Source: Trogon surrucura (taxonomy: Eukaryota > Chordata > Aves > Trogoniformes > Trogonidae). From it: a DNA stretch of 64,000 nucleotides. Positions within the stretch are counted from its first letter, which is position 1, and each line of letters opens with the position of its first letter. The stretch spans positions 145,282,491-145,346,490 of the forward strand of contig CM036617.1 in NCBI GenBank assembly GCA_020746105.1, written 5' to 3'. Made by a program: the position numbers and the translations under genes. Shown here piece after piece: positions 27,001 to 39,010 of the stretch. The notes beneath the pieces were generated by a model, which saw only the letters and a list, made by a program, of their open reading frames with translations, had not been told where the DNA came from and did no database searches.

Positions 27001-27694
27001 CCCAGCAACTGGACTGGGAACAGAAACACCTACGCTGTAGTTTAGGCCAGGACTGAAGGTTCTATTGTTGGCTCCTGTGGAACCTGGGACACACTCAAAA
27101 TTAAGCACATGCTGCTGCAGATTGCTGAACTGAACTGGCCTGATTTATGGCAGTAAAGACAGACACACGTAGAAAGCAGAAGTAGTTTTAAAATCAGAGC
27201 ATTAAGGAGCAGAGGCTGCAAAATAAGCAGATTTAGCGAACCTCTTTTGGTATCAACATTAGAGAAAAAGTGAAGGGGGTGAGATAGCCCATATCTCAGT
27301 GGTATAAGAGGATTAGTAAAGAAATTATTAAAAAAAGTGAAAAAAGATGAAATATGGCATTAAAAAAGTGGAAATGAACCATAATATGATTTCTGTTCAT
27401 TCTATGAGACCTATATGGTTCCTGCAGAGAGCTGTTAAAAGTTGCACCCTTGTTGTCATCATCTGTGCTTGAAGAAAGGACACATTTATGACATGCTTGC
27501 AGTGTTCAGATTTTGAGAATTCTCCACAGAAGGATGACAGAGTGACTTCTCTGATGATTTCCAGGACCTTGTTGAGAAGGCATCTTTCCAAGACAAATAA
27601 AAGCATTTTTATTTTGTTCAAAAATGCTACAAACAGCTTAGCAGTAGCCTTGATCCATGACAAGTTGCTGAGACGACCTTCAGCCTCTCCTTGA
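21092..27694. other. Intergenic, nothing recognised
   Basis: About 6.6 kb of mostly unique sequence between FGF6 and FERRY3. Open frames are short. A GC-richer patch at about 26,660-27,060 has no recognised content. Confidence 0.55.
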
Positions 27695-28185
27695 ACATCT
27701 TCAGCATCCAGTGTCTTGCCACTGGACTTTCTCCAATTTGTTGACTTCTCTTTTGTGCTGGGATGTCCTAAACTGGACATGGTATACCAGATGTGGCCTC
27801 ACCAGTGCCAGTTAAAAGGAAATAATCACTTCCCTCAGCTCTCGATCTCCTGGCCAAATTCTTGCTAGTGCAGACCGGTATGTCACTGGCCTTCCTGACT
27901 GCAACTACTGGTTTAGGTTCAGATCATTCTCCACCAAGATCTCCAGCCTCTTCTAAGAGCAAAGCTGCTCCCCCACCAACCAGTGCCCTGCCTGTACTGT
28001 TACCAGGAATAATGTCTTCCCGGGACCAGGGCTTTGCATTTGTTAACACCAGATTACATCAGAGTCCAGTCAACCCATTCCTCCAGCTTTTCAGGGTTCA
28101 GCTGGATGCCAGCCCAACTCTCATTTTATCAGCTTTGCCTACAGTTTGCTGTCACCAACTGCAGACTTGCTGAGTCAGTGAAAAT
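27695..28185 (-). mobile_element. Old CR1 ORF2 fragment without 3' tail
   Basis: Read on plus it follows antisense CR1 coding sequence: CTAAACTGGACATGGTATACC, AGATGTGGCCTCACCAG, ACTGGCCTTCCTGACTGCAA, then ACCAGTGCCCTGCCTGTACTG and TTTGCTGTCACCAACTGCAGACTTGCTGAG. It is strongly diverged with multiple frame breaks, and neither end is the element's natural 3' end. Confidence 0.72.
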
Positions 28186-31169
28186 AAACTAATCTGGGGC
28201 TAGTGATGGATTCTTCCTCAAACGCCTGCTACATTTATGCAACATGTTGTTTCCACTCTCCAAATTATTATTCACTGTGATTTTGTACTATGCAGTCATC
28301 CCATATAGTGCCCATAGTGAAAAACAATATAAAAAGGTCATGTGTGTTTTTTTCCAGTAAAGACCTCATTCTTTAATCTCATATTTTTAACATGCTATTT
28401 TTAACCCGTATATGATTCTAGATATTTGGCTACTAATCCATGACTGCAAAACACAGTTAAACTGACAGAAGCTTCCCCTCCCCAGGGCACAACTCAAAGA
28501 CAAGGTGAGATCAGTAAACCCAGAATTTTAATCTGGTTAATTACAAGGGCAATATTTGGGTAATATTTTTATGGCCTGCAATTCTCGTTTTTAGAAAGGA
28601 ACTCACCTCCCTGTGTCAAAATCTCCTCTGCTTCTATCGCATTGCAGGGTCCTCAGTACTGGTTCCATTTTTCACACTGGAGTCTGGAAGCTATTGATGA
28701 GCTGGTTGTGAGTAACGGGAACATTAATGCCCTCTCTCTGAAGTACCATGCAGGTTTGCAAGTTTCTCTGGTTCAGAACTGTTCTTTCCTTGCCTTGAAA
28801 TTATATTTTCTGATACTTACTCTGATATAAGAGTAGCAAATTTGAGCACAAAATAAACATTTCGTATTTAAAGCTGCAGCCACCTTGTTATTTCTTCACC
28901 AAGAACCACAATGTAAGGTACTTGTTGTGATGGTTTTTAACATATGGAAGATCAAGATCAGATTCCTAAAATATTCTGAAAACCAGTTATAGCTTTAACA
29001 GTGACTGTGGTTAAATATAAAACCTAAGTAATTTGTTCTATTAAAAAGTCAGCGTCTTATTTTTATCAAGTGATGTTATGAGGGCATGTTCTAAATCAGC
29101 CAAAAGCTCTTGTAGCTGTAAGAGCTTCACTTCTGGAATTTTTAACAGCCCGGTTAAGCTGGCGTGCCTTCTTTGTGCATTTGGTTAGCACAAAATTCTT
29201 CATCTGACCAGGTCAGGCAAACTCTAGAATATTAAACATTTGAAGAAGACACAGGCAAAGAAAATGCAGGAGCTGAATAACAATGTAGAGTTTGGTTTTT
29301 TTCCTGCAAAGATGAGTCTCATTTAGACAGGGTCAGGTTGTGATGGGCACACAGCACTGAGAAGTAAAAACACACATTTCATGCATTCATGTAACAGTTC
29401 TCTCCTTGACATCCCTCTCCATCCTGTTGTGCACTTCTCCATTATCATGGACCCAGTTTAAGATTACGCTGCTAATGATGATATGCAACTATTCCAAGCA
29501 TCTTTTAACCAGAACGCATATTCCACGCAGGATTAAAGAATAGTTTGTCTGATGCACACTAGACAGGCGGTATGGAGCAGGGTCAAGGCAAGCACGTAGC
29601 AGAGCTCTGAAATTTCCTTTTTGATCAAGCAAGTAGTGAGCATATGCTCGCAGCTGGAATGTGTGCTCAACTTACTTTAGTGGAGTTTGAGCACTGACCT
29701 TTTGCTGCATTCCTCCAGTGGCAGTAAAATGGTTCTGCTTATGTAAACTGACATATACCACGTGCGAACCCAGCTGTCTTCTCCAGCCCACCATTTCTCC
29801 TACTGTTACAAAAAGCCTGAAGGTATGGGAATGCTGTAATTTAATGTGTAATAACCTCTCCTGAAAATAATGTTGTGAGAAATAATTGTGCTCATGGCAC
29901 AATAAAATCCACCTTGAGAAACCAGTTTAAGAACTGGACACAGGAGTGTGTTAAAGAGTCTGTGATTTTCATACTTTATTGCTGTCTGGCTGACACAAAT
30001 ACAGGAGGTTAAAGCCTCTTGCAACATGTCCTGCTGAATCCTGCTGCCATCCCCAGCCTGACCCACTCTTACCTCTCTTTGATTGCTTTGTGTTTGCCAC
30101 CTTTGTTTTTGTTCTGTTCTGTTTTTCTAAGCATCTGGCAGGTCTGGATTGTGTATGACTCCATTGTAAAAATTAAGATGACTTACACAGCAAGTAAGTG
30201 ATCAGGCAGGCAGTTATTACTGGGCAGAGTGCTTCTATACAGAGCTACCTGTGATAGCAAGCGCTGCCATGGGTACAAGCAGAACACAAGGAAACACCCG
30301 GACTGTGCCCTTACAATGTGGCATTGAACTGTGTGCAGACCAAGCCTTTCCCAGACAGTTTGCAATTCCAAGTACTCCTATTTAAGAGATGTGTGAAACT
30401 TCAGACACGTGGGCTTGGCTTTCAGAAAGTGCTGAATATCCCCCGTCTGAAAGCCAACCTCCTTAAGCTGCCTTAGTTTGGCTACTCAAAAATTAAGACA
30501 TCATTTGGTGTTTGGATAGCCTGGAGAGCGCTTTACTTTATGTACATGGCTTGAACTTCCCAAAAGTCACAGCTGAATGCTTCTTGCCCTGTAAAAATGC
30601 AGAAAGAACACAAATTACATGGATCCAGCATGTATTATATAGTCTGCATTGCCACGTTCTTGATGCCTTTTGGGAGAGGGAAAATGATAAACCTGGTGAA
30701 TAGGAAGGGCAGACAGGAAAGATCCAAAGGCTGCTTGTTTTGTGGACTTTTTGTGGTTTCTTTTTGTTTGGTTTGTTTTTGTTTGTTTGTTTCTTTGTTT
30801 GTTTGGGGATTTTTGTTTGTTTGGGTTTTTTAATACTCTCATTTGAACCAGGGTGCTGTCCCCACTGCCTTGTTCAAATGAATACTTCAGCCTTGATCGA
30901 GTTTTCTTCCCACTGCCATGACATCAGCTGAAAGATTATCACCTACTGCTGCTCATTGCTGCTGCCTTTCACTCAAACGAGGGTGGGTCAGTTTATACTG
31001 AGCAAGTGAGGAACTTTTCTGATCGACCTCTTCTTGCCTATGGAGGTTCAGGGAGCATCCTGGGAAGAGCTTCACCTAAAGGAGGTGGAAACTTTCAGAA
31101 GAGAGGGAGTCAGCTAGGGTGACAAGCAGCAGACAATTACCCTCTCCGAGGGCAGAGCTGCAGCCAGAG
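28186..31169. other. Intergenic, simple repeat only
   Basis: Apart from the TTTG tract, nothing was recognised. The segment immediately left of 31170 is in frame with the CR1 ORF but does not resemble CR1. Confidence 0.55.
30738..30832. repeat. (TTTG)n low-complexity tract
   Basis: This imperfect repeat of TTTG units with TTTC and GGGG interruptions spans about 95 bp. Open frames across it are low-complexity (Phe, Val, Cys, Leu) and not genes. Confidence 0.9.
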
Positions 31170-32263
31170 AACAAGGAGAATTCTCGGGTAGTGAGGTGGA
31201 CTGTGAACTGGCTAAGGGGAAGAAGCCAAAGAGTTTTGGTCAATGGGGCAGAGTCTGGTTGGAGGTCTGTATCCAGTGGAGTGCCTCAAGGGTCGGTACT
31301 GGGACCAGTATTATTCAATATATTCATCAATGACTTGGATGAGGGACTAGAGAGTACTATCAGCAAGTTTGCTGATGACACCAAGCTGGGAGGAGTGGCT
31401 GACACGCCAGAAGGCTGTGCTGACATTCAGCAAGACCTGGACAGGCTGGAGGGTTGGGCGGGGAAAAATTTAATGAAATATAACAAGGGTAAATGTAGAG
31501 TCTTGCATCTGGGTAGGAACAACCCCAGGTTCCAGTATAAGTTGGGGAATGACTTATTAGAGAGTAGTGTAGGGGAAAGGGACCTGGGAGTCTTGGTGGA
31601 CAGCAGGATGACCATGAGCCAGCAGTGTGCCCTTGTGGCCAGGAAGGCCAATGGCATCCTGGGGTGTATTAGAAGGGGGGTGGTTAGTAGGTCGAGAGAG
31701 GTTCTCCTTCCCCTCTACTCTGCCCTGGTGAGACCCCATCTGGAATACTGTGTCCAGTTCTGGGCCCCTCAGTTCAAGAAAGACAGGGAACTGCTGGAGA
31801 GAGTCCAGCACAGGGTAACTAGGATGATGAAGGGAGTGGAGCATCTCCCTTATGAGAAAAGACCGAGGGAGCTGGGGCTCTTTAGTTTGGAGAAGAGGAG
31901 GCTGATGGGTGACCTCATTAATGTTTACAAATATATCAAGGGTGAGTGTCACGAGGATGGAGCCAGGCTCTTCTCGGTGACAACCAATGATAGGACAAGG
32001 GGTAATGGGCTGAAACTGGAACATAAGAGGTTCCGCTTAAACTCGAGAAGAAACTTCTTCTCAGTGAGGGTGACGGAACACTGGAACAGGCTGCCCAGGG
32101 AGGTTGTGGAGTCTCCTTCTCTGGAGACATTCAAGACCTGCCTGGACACGTTCCTTTGTAGCATAATCTAGGCATTCCTGCTCTGGCAGGGGGATTGGAC
32201 TTGATGATCTTTCGAGGTCCCTTCCAATCCCTAACATTCTATGATTCTATGATTTTATGATAA
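31170..32263 (+). mobile_element. CR1 LINE, 3' 1.1 kb with open ORF2 C-terminal half
   Basis: CR1 is the main avian non-LTR retrotransposon. ORF2 encodes an endonuclease and reverse transcriptase. Here the frame is open without a stop to TAG at 32169-32171. It shows [20 protein letters not shown] and FADDTKLGG (the reverse transcriptase active-site block), then [32 protein letters not shown] and [16 protein letters not shown] near the end. The 3'UTR ends in repeated ATTCTATG-type octamers at about 32238-32263. The element is 5'-truncated within the reverse transcriptase; the open frame extends upstream to 31119 but that part is not recognisably CR1. The unbroken frame suggests a fairly recent insertion. 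Confidence 0.93.
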
Positions 32264-32889
32264 TTCAGGGCTCCTTCAGATTTCCAACCTCGAAGGTAAA
32301 GCGCCCCACACAGATGCTCAGCATGATAGCGCTTACACTTGGCCTCAGGCTAAATTCAGATCCTGTCAGGCAGCAGAGGAGCATTAGTCACTCAGGAATG
32401 GCAGCAGGCAACAAACTATGGAAGCACTGTCTACTCTGGACCTGAGGGAACACTAAAAGTCTGATTGCAAAGGCCACTGGATTCTCACCCTTCTCTTAGG
32501 TTTGGATTTATAGACCCAAACCCTTTTTTGAGGCTTGGCACCAAAGAGAAAGGATGCTCAGCCTGCTTTTTTTTCTGCCATGGAAGGGCTGTCCTATATT
32601 TGTATATATTTGCCAGTATGGAAGACTATACCAATCTCTTTGAAGCAGAAAACTCAGATACCGGTCTATCTGACAGTCTCATGTGAAGTTTAGTCCAAAC
32701 ACTCAAAAAGACCTAACCTGGGTTGGAAGCACTAATGAATGCTGAGGCTATTATGGATAGAAGTCAAGTTAGGAACAACACCCTTGGCTGTGAATTCAGC
32801 CATGAAGATGACTCACTGTGTCATAAAATCCATTTAAAGCGATAAAGTATGAATATAACTTTAAGTCTTGATATGGCTGCAATTAAACA

Positions 32890-33450
32890 AATAGAATAAT
32901 AGAATCATAGAACAGTTTTGACTGGAAGAGACCTTCAACATCATCGAGTCCAACCCCCTGCCTCTCTATAACCTCCTTTCAAGTGGTTGTGGAGAGCAAG
33001 AAAGTCTCCCCTCAGTCTCCTCTTCTCTAGGCTAAACAGCCCCAGATCCCTCAGCCGTTCCTCACAGGACACATGCTCCAAATACTTTACCAGCTTGACA
33101 GCCCGCCTCTGTAACTTCTCCAGCACTTCAATGTCCCTCTTGTAGTGAGGAGACCAAAACTGGACACAGAACTCCAGGTGCGGCCTCACCAGAGCCGAAT
33201 ACACAGGAACGATCACCTCTCTGCTCCTGCTGACACCACCATTCCTGACACAGGCCAGGATGCCATTGGCCTTCTTGGCCACCTGGGCACACTGCTGGCT
33301 CATGTTCAGCTGCTGCCCATCAACACCCCCAGGTCCCTCCCTGCCTGGCAGCTCTCCAGCCACTCCTCCCCAAGCCTGTAGCGCTGCTGGGGGTTGTTGT
33401 GGCCGAAGTGCAGGACCCGGCATTTGGCCTTATTGAAACTAACAGAATTG
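32890..33450 (-). mobile_element. CR1 LINE fragment with internal deletion
   Basis: On the minus strand an open stretch encodes [38 protein letters not shown] and [17 protein letters not shown], all CR1 ORF2 C-terminal blocks. Shortly after [16 protein letters not shown] it jumps to the CR1 3' tail and terminal TCTATGATTCTATTATTC. The [10 protein letters not shown] and [10 protein letters not shown] blocks seen in other copies are missing, so roughly 200-250 bp were lost. The 3' tail faces that of the 31.17-32.26 kb copy. Confidence 0.9.
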
Positions 33451-34054
33451 ATCAGGTGACCAGGTGCAGAGCATGGATAGACACGTGTACCGACCACCTG
33501 GCTGTGTACATGCAGCTGTCCCCTTCTCACTCCTCATTCCTCTGTTTTCCCACACTTATTCCTCCCCAGCCCACCTTGATTCCTCCCTCCCAACCTTTGG
33601 TCCTTCCCTGAAACATCCCATATATGTCTGGTGCAGTCCCAAAATGCTTTTTCCCTGGCATGCCCTACTGAGTCCCACATCCCCATAGGCAGTAACCCCC
33701 TCAAGTCTACAAAGTGATGTAGGGAGAGCCTTGCCAGCTGACTCACCTTGTGGGTCTCACACCCAGACAATGGGGCTGATCATCCTCATCCATAAAAACC
33801 TACCCACTGTAAAATAAATACGGGGAAAAGAAAAGCTAGAAAATGCTGTCATCCACTTTCAGCAAATTATTTCCCACTGTAAGCAGAAGTAAGATATACT
33901 GTTGCCTGAAGTGTGGTGTACACAGATAAAGAAGCAACACGACTGAAAGCCCCTTCCTGTGAACTCTTATGCTCTTAATGAGCTCTGCACATCCCAAAGA
34001 TTTTTAAAAAATCAACATGGTCCCTTTAAGTGCAGTATAGGTGTGAGATCACCC

Positions 34055-34180
34055 TGTCATAAAAATGTTGGTCGGAAGGGACCTCTGGAAGTGATCTAGT
34101 CCAACCTCCCACTTGAAGTGGGATTCTTGCCAGCTCTAGAAAAGATCAAGCTGTGGCTGACCTTCATGCTGTATTTCCAG
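34055..34180 (-). mobile_element. Old CR1-related 3' fragment
   Basis: ATGTTGGTCGGAAGGGACCTCTGG and GATCTAGTCCAACCTCCCAC mark a diverged CR1 3' end on the minus strand. It continues into sequence (CAGCTCTAGAAAAGATCAAG) unlike the other copies, so an older subfamily is likely. Confidence 0.65.
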
Positions 34181-35605
34181 CCATAGAGAGACAGCCATCA
34201 GACTTAACATATGATGATTACTATAGGGCTAAGAATATTCTCTGACTAGGGTGATCTTTTGAATACACTGGATGGTATGTGATCCAATTTATCACAGAGA
34301 CCTTTGGCAATGGACAAATGAAATGGATTTTTCTCTTTTTCTCTTTCTTTTTTTTTTTTTTTTAATTTTTAAACTGTAAAGTTAAGTGTTCAGAGCTTTC
34401 TCTTTTTCTACAAGGGACCAGATCATGTGAAAACATAAGCACCCAAATAATGTTACTGATGTGAGTGAAACATGTAAAGGTCTACTAATTTGTTTCTTTT
34501 TAAATGAGATGTGCACTGCTACACAGCTAACAAGGGCATTGGGAAGTAAACGTTTGCATGGTGAGGAGCTGCATATATTATTACTGGAAAACCATCTGCC
34601 CACTGGTGGTTTAAGTACATTATGACACTTATCCAGCACTCTTGTACTGTGTATCTCAGTTTTGCAAGGGTGAGTTTCCTAACCCATTGTTTTCAAATGA
34701 AAGGGATATATTTGGCTAAAGGTGCCAGGAAGCAATGGCAACACCAAGGAAGTGAGTCTTGTTCTTCTGATGCCCACTCTGCACTTTAAGCCTTTACATC
34801 TAGCTGCTAGACAATCTTCTATTTAGAAGAGTTGCAAAGGTTTGGCATCTTGAGTGTTTTTGCATGCATTCATCTTACTCAACATACTGCTGGAGATACA
34901 CTGGGAAGTGAAATCTTAAGCTCACTGCAGCAAAACTCCCACAAAGTTCAGTAGGGCCAGTATTTAACATTATTTTGTTGTAAAAACTTCTGAATTTGGC
35001 TTAGGTACACAACTGAGTGGAGAAGACTGACCATGAAGACAGCCAGTGTAATGGCACACAGCAAGGATTCGTCATATGAAGGTTTGGGGCTTTAATTTTT
35101 CAAGTTCTCTAGCTTTGGTGTAAACAAACTCGATGGTGCTTTCTATAGAGCAAAGAAGTTTAAACAGATGGGCAGGGATTTTATAGGAAATGCCTGAAAA
35201 GATTGGTCTCTTGCTTCATTGCTCATTTGCATCATATTAAATAAAATTTACTTGAATGATTTCTTTTAGTGTTGAACACACTATTTTACTTTTATCTGCA
35301 TTATTCAGTTGTTCAGCAGAGAATTTTCTTGTCTTCATTACGTTTTTCTGAGTTTTTTTCTTTTTTTTTCTTTTCTTTTTTTAAAGAGGGAAAAGCCTGT
35401 TCGACTCTCCTAGATAGTATTTGATGTATGTAAGAATTAAGACAGGCTAATGGACTGAACCATAGTTAATATAGCTCAGAGATAACAGTCATGGCAGAAC
35501 AACTGAGCCATTCCAGTTCAAATCCTGCTGTTTTCAGAGGGAGAGAGCGTGGCTTGTGTACATTGGTCTGGACAGAAGACCCCTGTAACAGTATTTTTTC
35601 TGGCA

Positions 35606-35820
35606 TGGGACTTCCCTGGGCAGCCTGTTCCAATGCTTGACAACCCTTTTCGTGAATAAATTTTTCCTAATGTCCAATCTAAACCTCCCCTGGCACAACT
35701 TGAGACCATTTCCTCTTGTCCTATCACTTGTTACTTGGGAGAAGAGACAAACCCTCATCTCTCTACAACTACCCGAAGGGAGATTGTAGCGAGTGATAAA
35801 GTCCCTATTCAGTGCTAACA
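35606..35820 (-). mobile_element. CR1 ORF2 C-terminal fragment
   Basis: On the minus strand one frame encodes [38 protein letters not shown] and NRLPREV, the last coding block of CR1. It is interrupted after that block, and the 3'UTR and terminal repeats are absent. Confidence 0.85.
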
Positions 35821-38800
35821 ACAAAGACTCTCAAGTCTGCTGACTTCCTTCTGTACAGCTGTCAACCACATCTCGTTCAATCACTTGAGTCCTTCCGTTT
35901 TTAAATCATCGTAGTAGAAAAAGTTGTTTGATGCAGGGAGAGGCATTTTAAAAGGACTAGGTAATTTGAAACATGGAGAGTTTGACTGTGATGGGTGTTG
36001 GGTATTTCAGAGTGAGGCAGCTGATTCTCATTAGGGCTGTGATAACCAGAACATAAAGCTTTGCCTCCTGTATTGGAGCAGCCACTTGTGTGCTGGGTGT
36101 CATGGGCTGGAGTTCCAGAGCTTTTACGCTACATCCATCACTTCGCCTGTACCTCTCTGTTGGGACTCACGATAACTTCCAGCTATCAAGTGATCCAGAA
36201 ACCTTAGTGGGAAATACGTTATGGGGAAACTTTGCCTTTCTTGAGGCCTCTGGAGTGCATCCATTATTAAAGGCAGAACTGAAGGAGTCCCCCAATGTGC
36301 ACAGCAAATTCCATCTACTGAAACAGCAGAAACTGGCACAAGTAAGAGCATCTGCTCCAAGGAAAGCACAATATCCCTCATGGTTAGGCAACACTTCCCT
36401 GATTTTTTTTTAAAGTTTAGATATCAACCGAACCTCAGAAAGATGCCAACAACATATTTTTATCAGCAGCTCATATTTCTTTACAGGAAGGCTCCATAAA
36501 GACTAGCTATTAAAGCAAGAGTAGTGTGCACCGTTTTGTATGTAGTAACATCAGCTTGCAAGACTCACCCATGATTTATGGACTGCTTGAAACAAAGAAC
36601 CACTTCCATGGGCAGGGAGAATTGCCTGAAATGGCTAAAAACATATCCAAGATAACAACTGGTGGTCAGGCAGTGGTTTCCAAACAACTACTCAACAGAA
36701 GCACTCACATCCTCTTGTGTAGCTGGTCAAGCTCGAGGCCAAGCGCCTGTCACTGACCCACTGCAATTTCCACCTTTTGCTGAGGAAAGATTCACTTTTC
36801 AAAAAAGGGAGGTTTGGCTGGCTTGCCCTGGTAGGATTTCCGCTGCGGAAATAGGCACACAGAAGACTGATAACGCGGATGCTGCACACACGAGGAGTGG
36901 TGGAAGGAAGCAAGCCCCTGTTTGTGGAGTGATGCTATTTCTGCTGGGATTTAAAAGAGTTCTTTGGAACAAAGTTGAAACAGTCACTATAGATGACTCA
37001 CAGGAGTGAGTACAGAGCATTTTGGAGGATTATAATTTATGCCGGGCAGGAGCTGTTATGGTTCAGTTTAAAGCGCTTAAAATAAGACTTTTGGGAGACA
37101 ACCAAACCAGCTTCAACTCTGGTAACTTCCCAGTTCAAGACACTCCTAAATTTATCTGCACAGGGTCCATTCCTGCGTGGGGGCCAAGGGCCTTGAACTC
37201 CCATGGAAACCACCAGATCCCAAAGATGCTCGGATGACATTTGACACTGTTATGAACGAAGCAATGCCCATTAGGGTAAAGAGCTGACATGGCCATGTAG
37301 CATATGACTCTCTATATTTCCTATCTAAACCCGAGTTAACTAAATGATTTCTTCCCTCAAGGTTTTATCTTTCAAGTATGTCTTGAAGGTACAGGGAGTT
37401 TTTCTCCATGGTACACGCCTTCATGCAGATTGAAAACTGATCAACATATTAAGCCAACTGGGGACCAGCCATGTCTGTCTGGACCCCGATGGTCATGTAT
37501 GTGCTTCCCAAAGATGGAACAGCAAGGGGGAGAAACCAAATCCATTTCAGCTGAACAATTAGAAAAGCAGACATGAAGCCCTGTCTTATCCTCTCCCAGG
37601 CAGCCTGGGAGTACTTCATAACACAATATCCTCCTGTCACTTTGTAAATTACACAGTGGATATCCCTCCCTTTCCAGATACATTTTTGTGTATCATGAAA
37701 TCGATTTCTAATTTTTTAGAAATACTGCTTCTCTAATTCTTACATATTTTTCTTTGCTCAGTTTTATCCCTGTTGGTTAAGTTGAAACCCATCTTGGAAT
37801 ATGCAGTACAAACCCGCCTCCTCTTTAATCTTTGCACCCTTTAAATATTTACAGATGGTTTTCAATTCCCCTTCAGTTGTCATTTAGCCAGCGTTACTCT
37901 GTATCTCTTCAAACTTAGCACCGTTGGAAGGGTACACAAGGCCAAATTCTCCTCTCAGTTTCATCTGCATAATTTTGGAGTAAGTCAGTGGACTTTAGTA
38001 GACTATGAATTTACACCAGCAAAACTCAGAGCAAAAGGTGACTCCTAAATAAAGGTGACCACTAAATAAAACCTCAAGAAAACAATCAAAACTGACATGA
38101 CATCCTGTAGGCCCTGGACTGCACAAGGTTGGTGGATTTTCTGCCATAGTATTTTTTACTGCATATTCTCAGTTACTGGAGTGAAGATTTAGAAGACGTG
38201 AACTGCAACAGCCATCCAAAACAGTATCTACCACGGCTCTTCTGAGAAGTGCAGATATAGCACTAGCACATTAACGTGCTAGTTCATGCTGAGTTGTTTT
38301 ACTGTTCAACACCGCTAGCTTTTTTTTCCTATGATACAAAGAATATTTGATACTAGATACTTGATATTTATATATACACACAACACAAGAACCTTATTTT
38401 GTTCCGTGACTTTTTCTGTCCTATGGGTATTGCTGATTATTGCCACTGAAGAAAATTTTTCTGCCTTTTCTCAGCACTGCATAGGCCTGGTTGAATGCAC
38501 TGTTCCACATCAATTCTGAAAGCAGAGAAAACTGTCGAGACAAAAATTACGCATTATGTGCTTAAGTCTGCAGTGCATTCTCCAATGAAGAGAAAAAATT
38601 TCATCGGGGAAGAAAGTGCCCCAAAGCAGCTTTACTTGCTAAAGCTAGCACATCTTCCCCAAGCTGCACTTGCCACCCCACTCTTTATAGTATCTTCTAC
38701 CATCTCTAGAGGTTTTTTTGTGGCGTGCTCAGTCCTTTCTGCTTTATTCTACTAAACACACAGAGAATGCTTCACGGTCTGCAAAATAATGTCAGTTATT

Positions 38801-38884
38801 TTCCAGCCATATCCTCTGGCCTTATCTAAATTGTGTTGCTCTTCCAGCTGACTTCCTTGCACTGTCACAGCCACATTAGACTGT

Positions 38885-39010
38885 TCATAGAATCATAGAA
38901 TGGCCTAGGCTGGAAGGGACCTTAGAGATCATTTAATCCAGCCTCTCTGTCATGGGCAGGGACGCCTCTCAACTAGATCAGGCAACACATGGGGACCGAA
39001 CGGGGTTCAA
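38885..39010 (-). mobile_element. tRNA-derived SINE copy, 5'-truncated
   Basis: This is the same family on the minus strand. Read on plus it starts with two TCATAGAA-type repeats, then the CR1-like tail (AGGCTGGAAGGGACCTTAGA) and the SINE middle. It ends inside the tRNA part (GACCGAACGGGGTTCAA, the complement of the B box region). It therefore lacks the A box. Confidence 0.85.

Larger units (their letters stand above)
33451..38884. other. Intergenic with two CR1 remnants
   Basis: Outside the CR1 pieces at 34055-34180 and 35606-35820, nothing was recognised. Open frames on opposite strands overlap at 36.1-36.4 kb without any family resemblance. Confidence 0.55.

Noticed and set aside
31557-32024. 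155-codon minus-strand open frame
   Set aside because: It is the complement of the CR1 ORF2 frame and has no meaning of its own.
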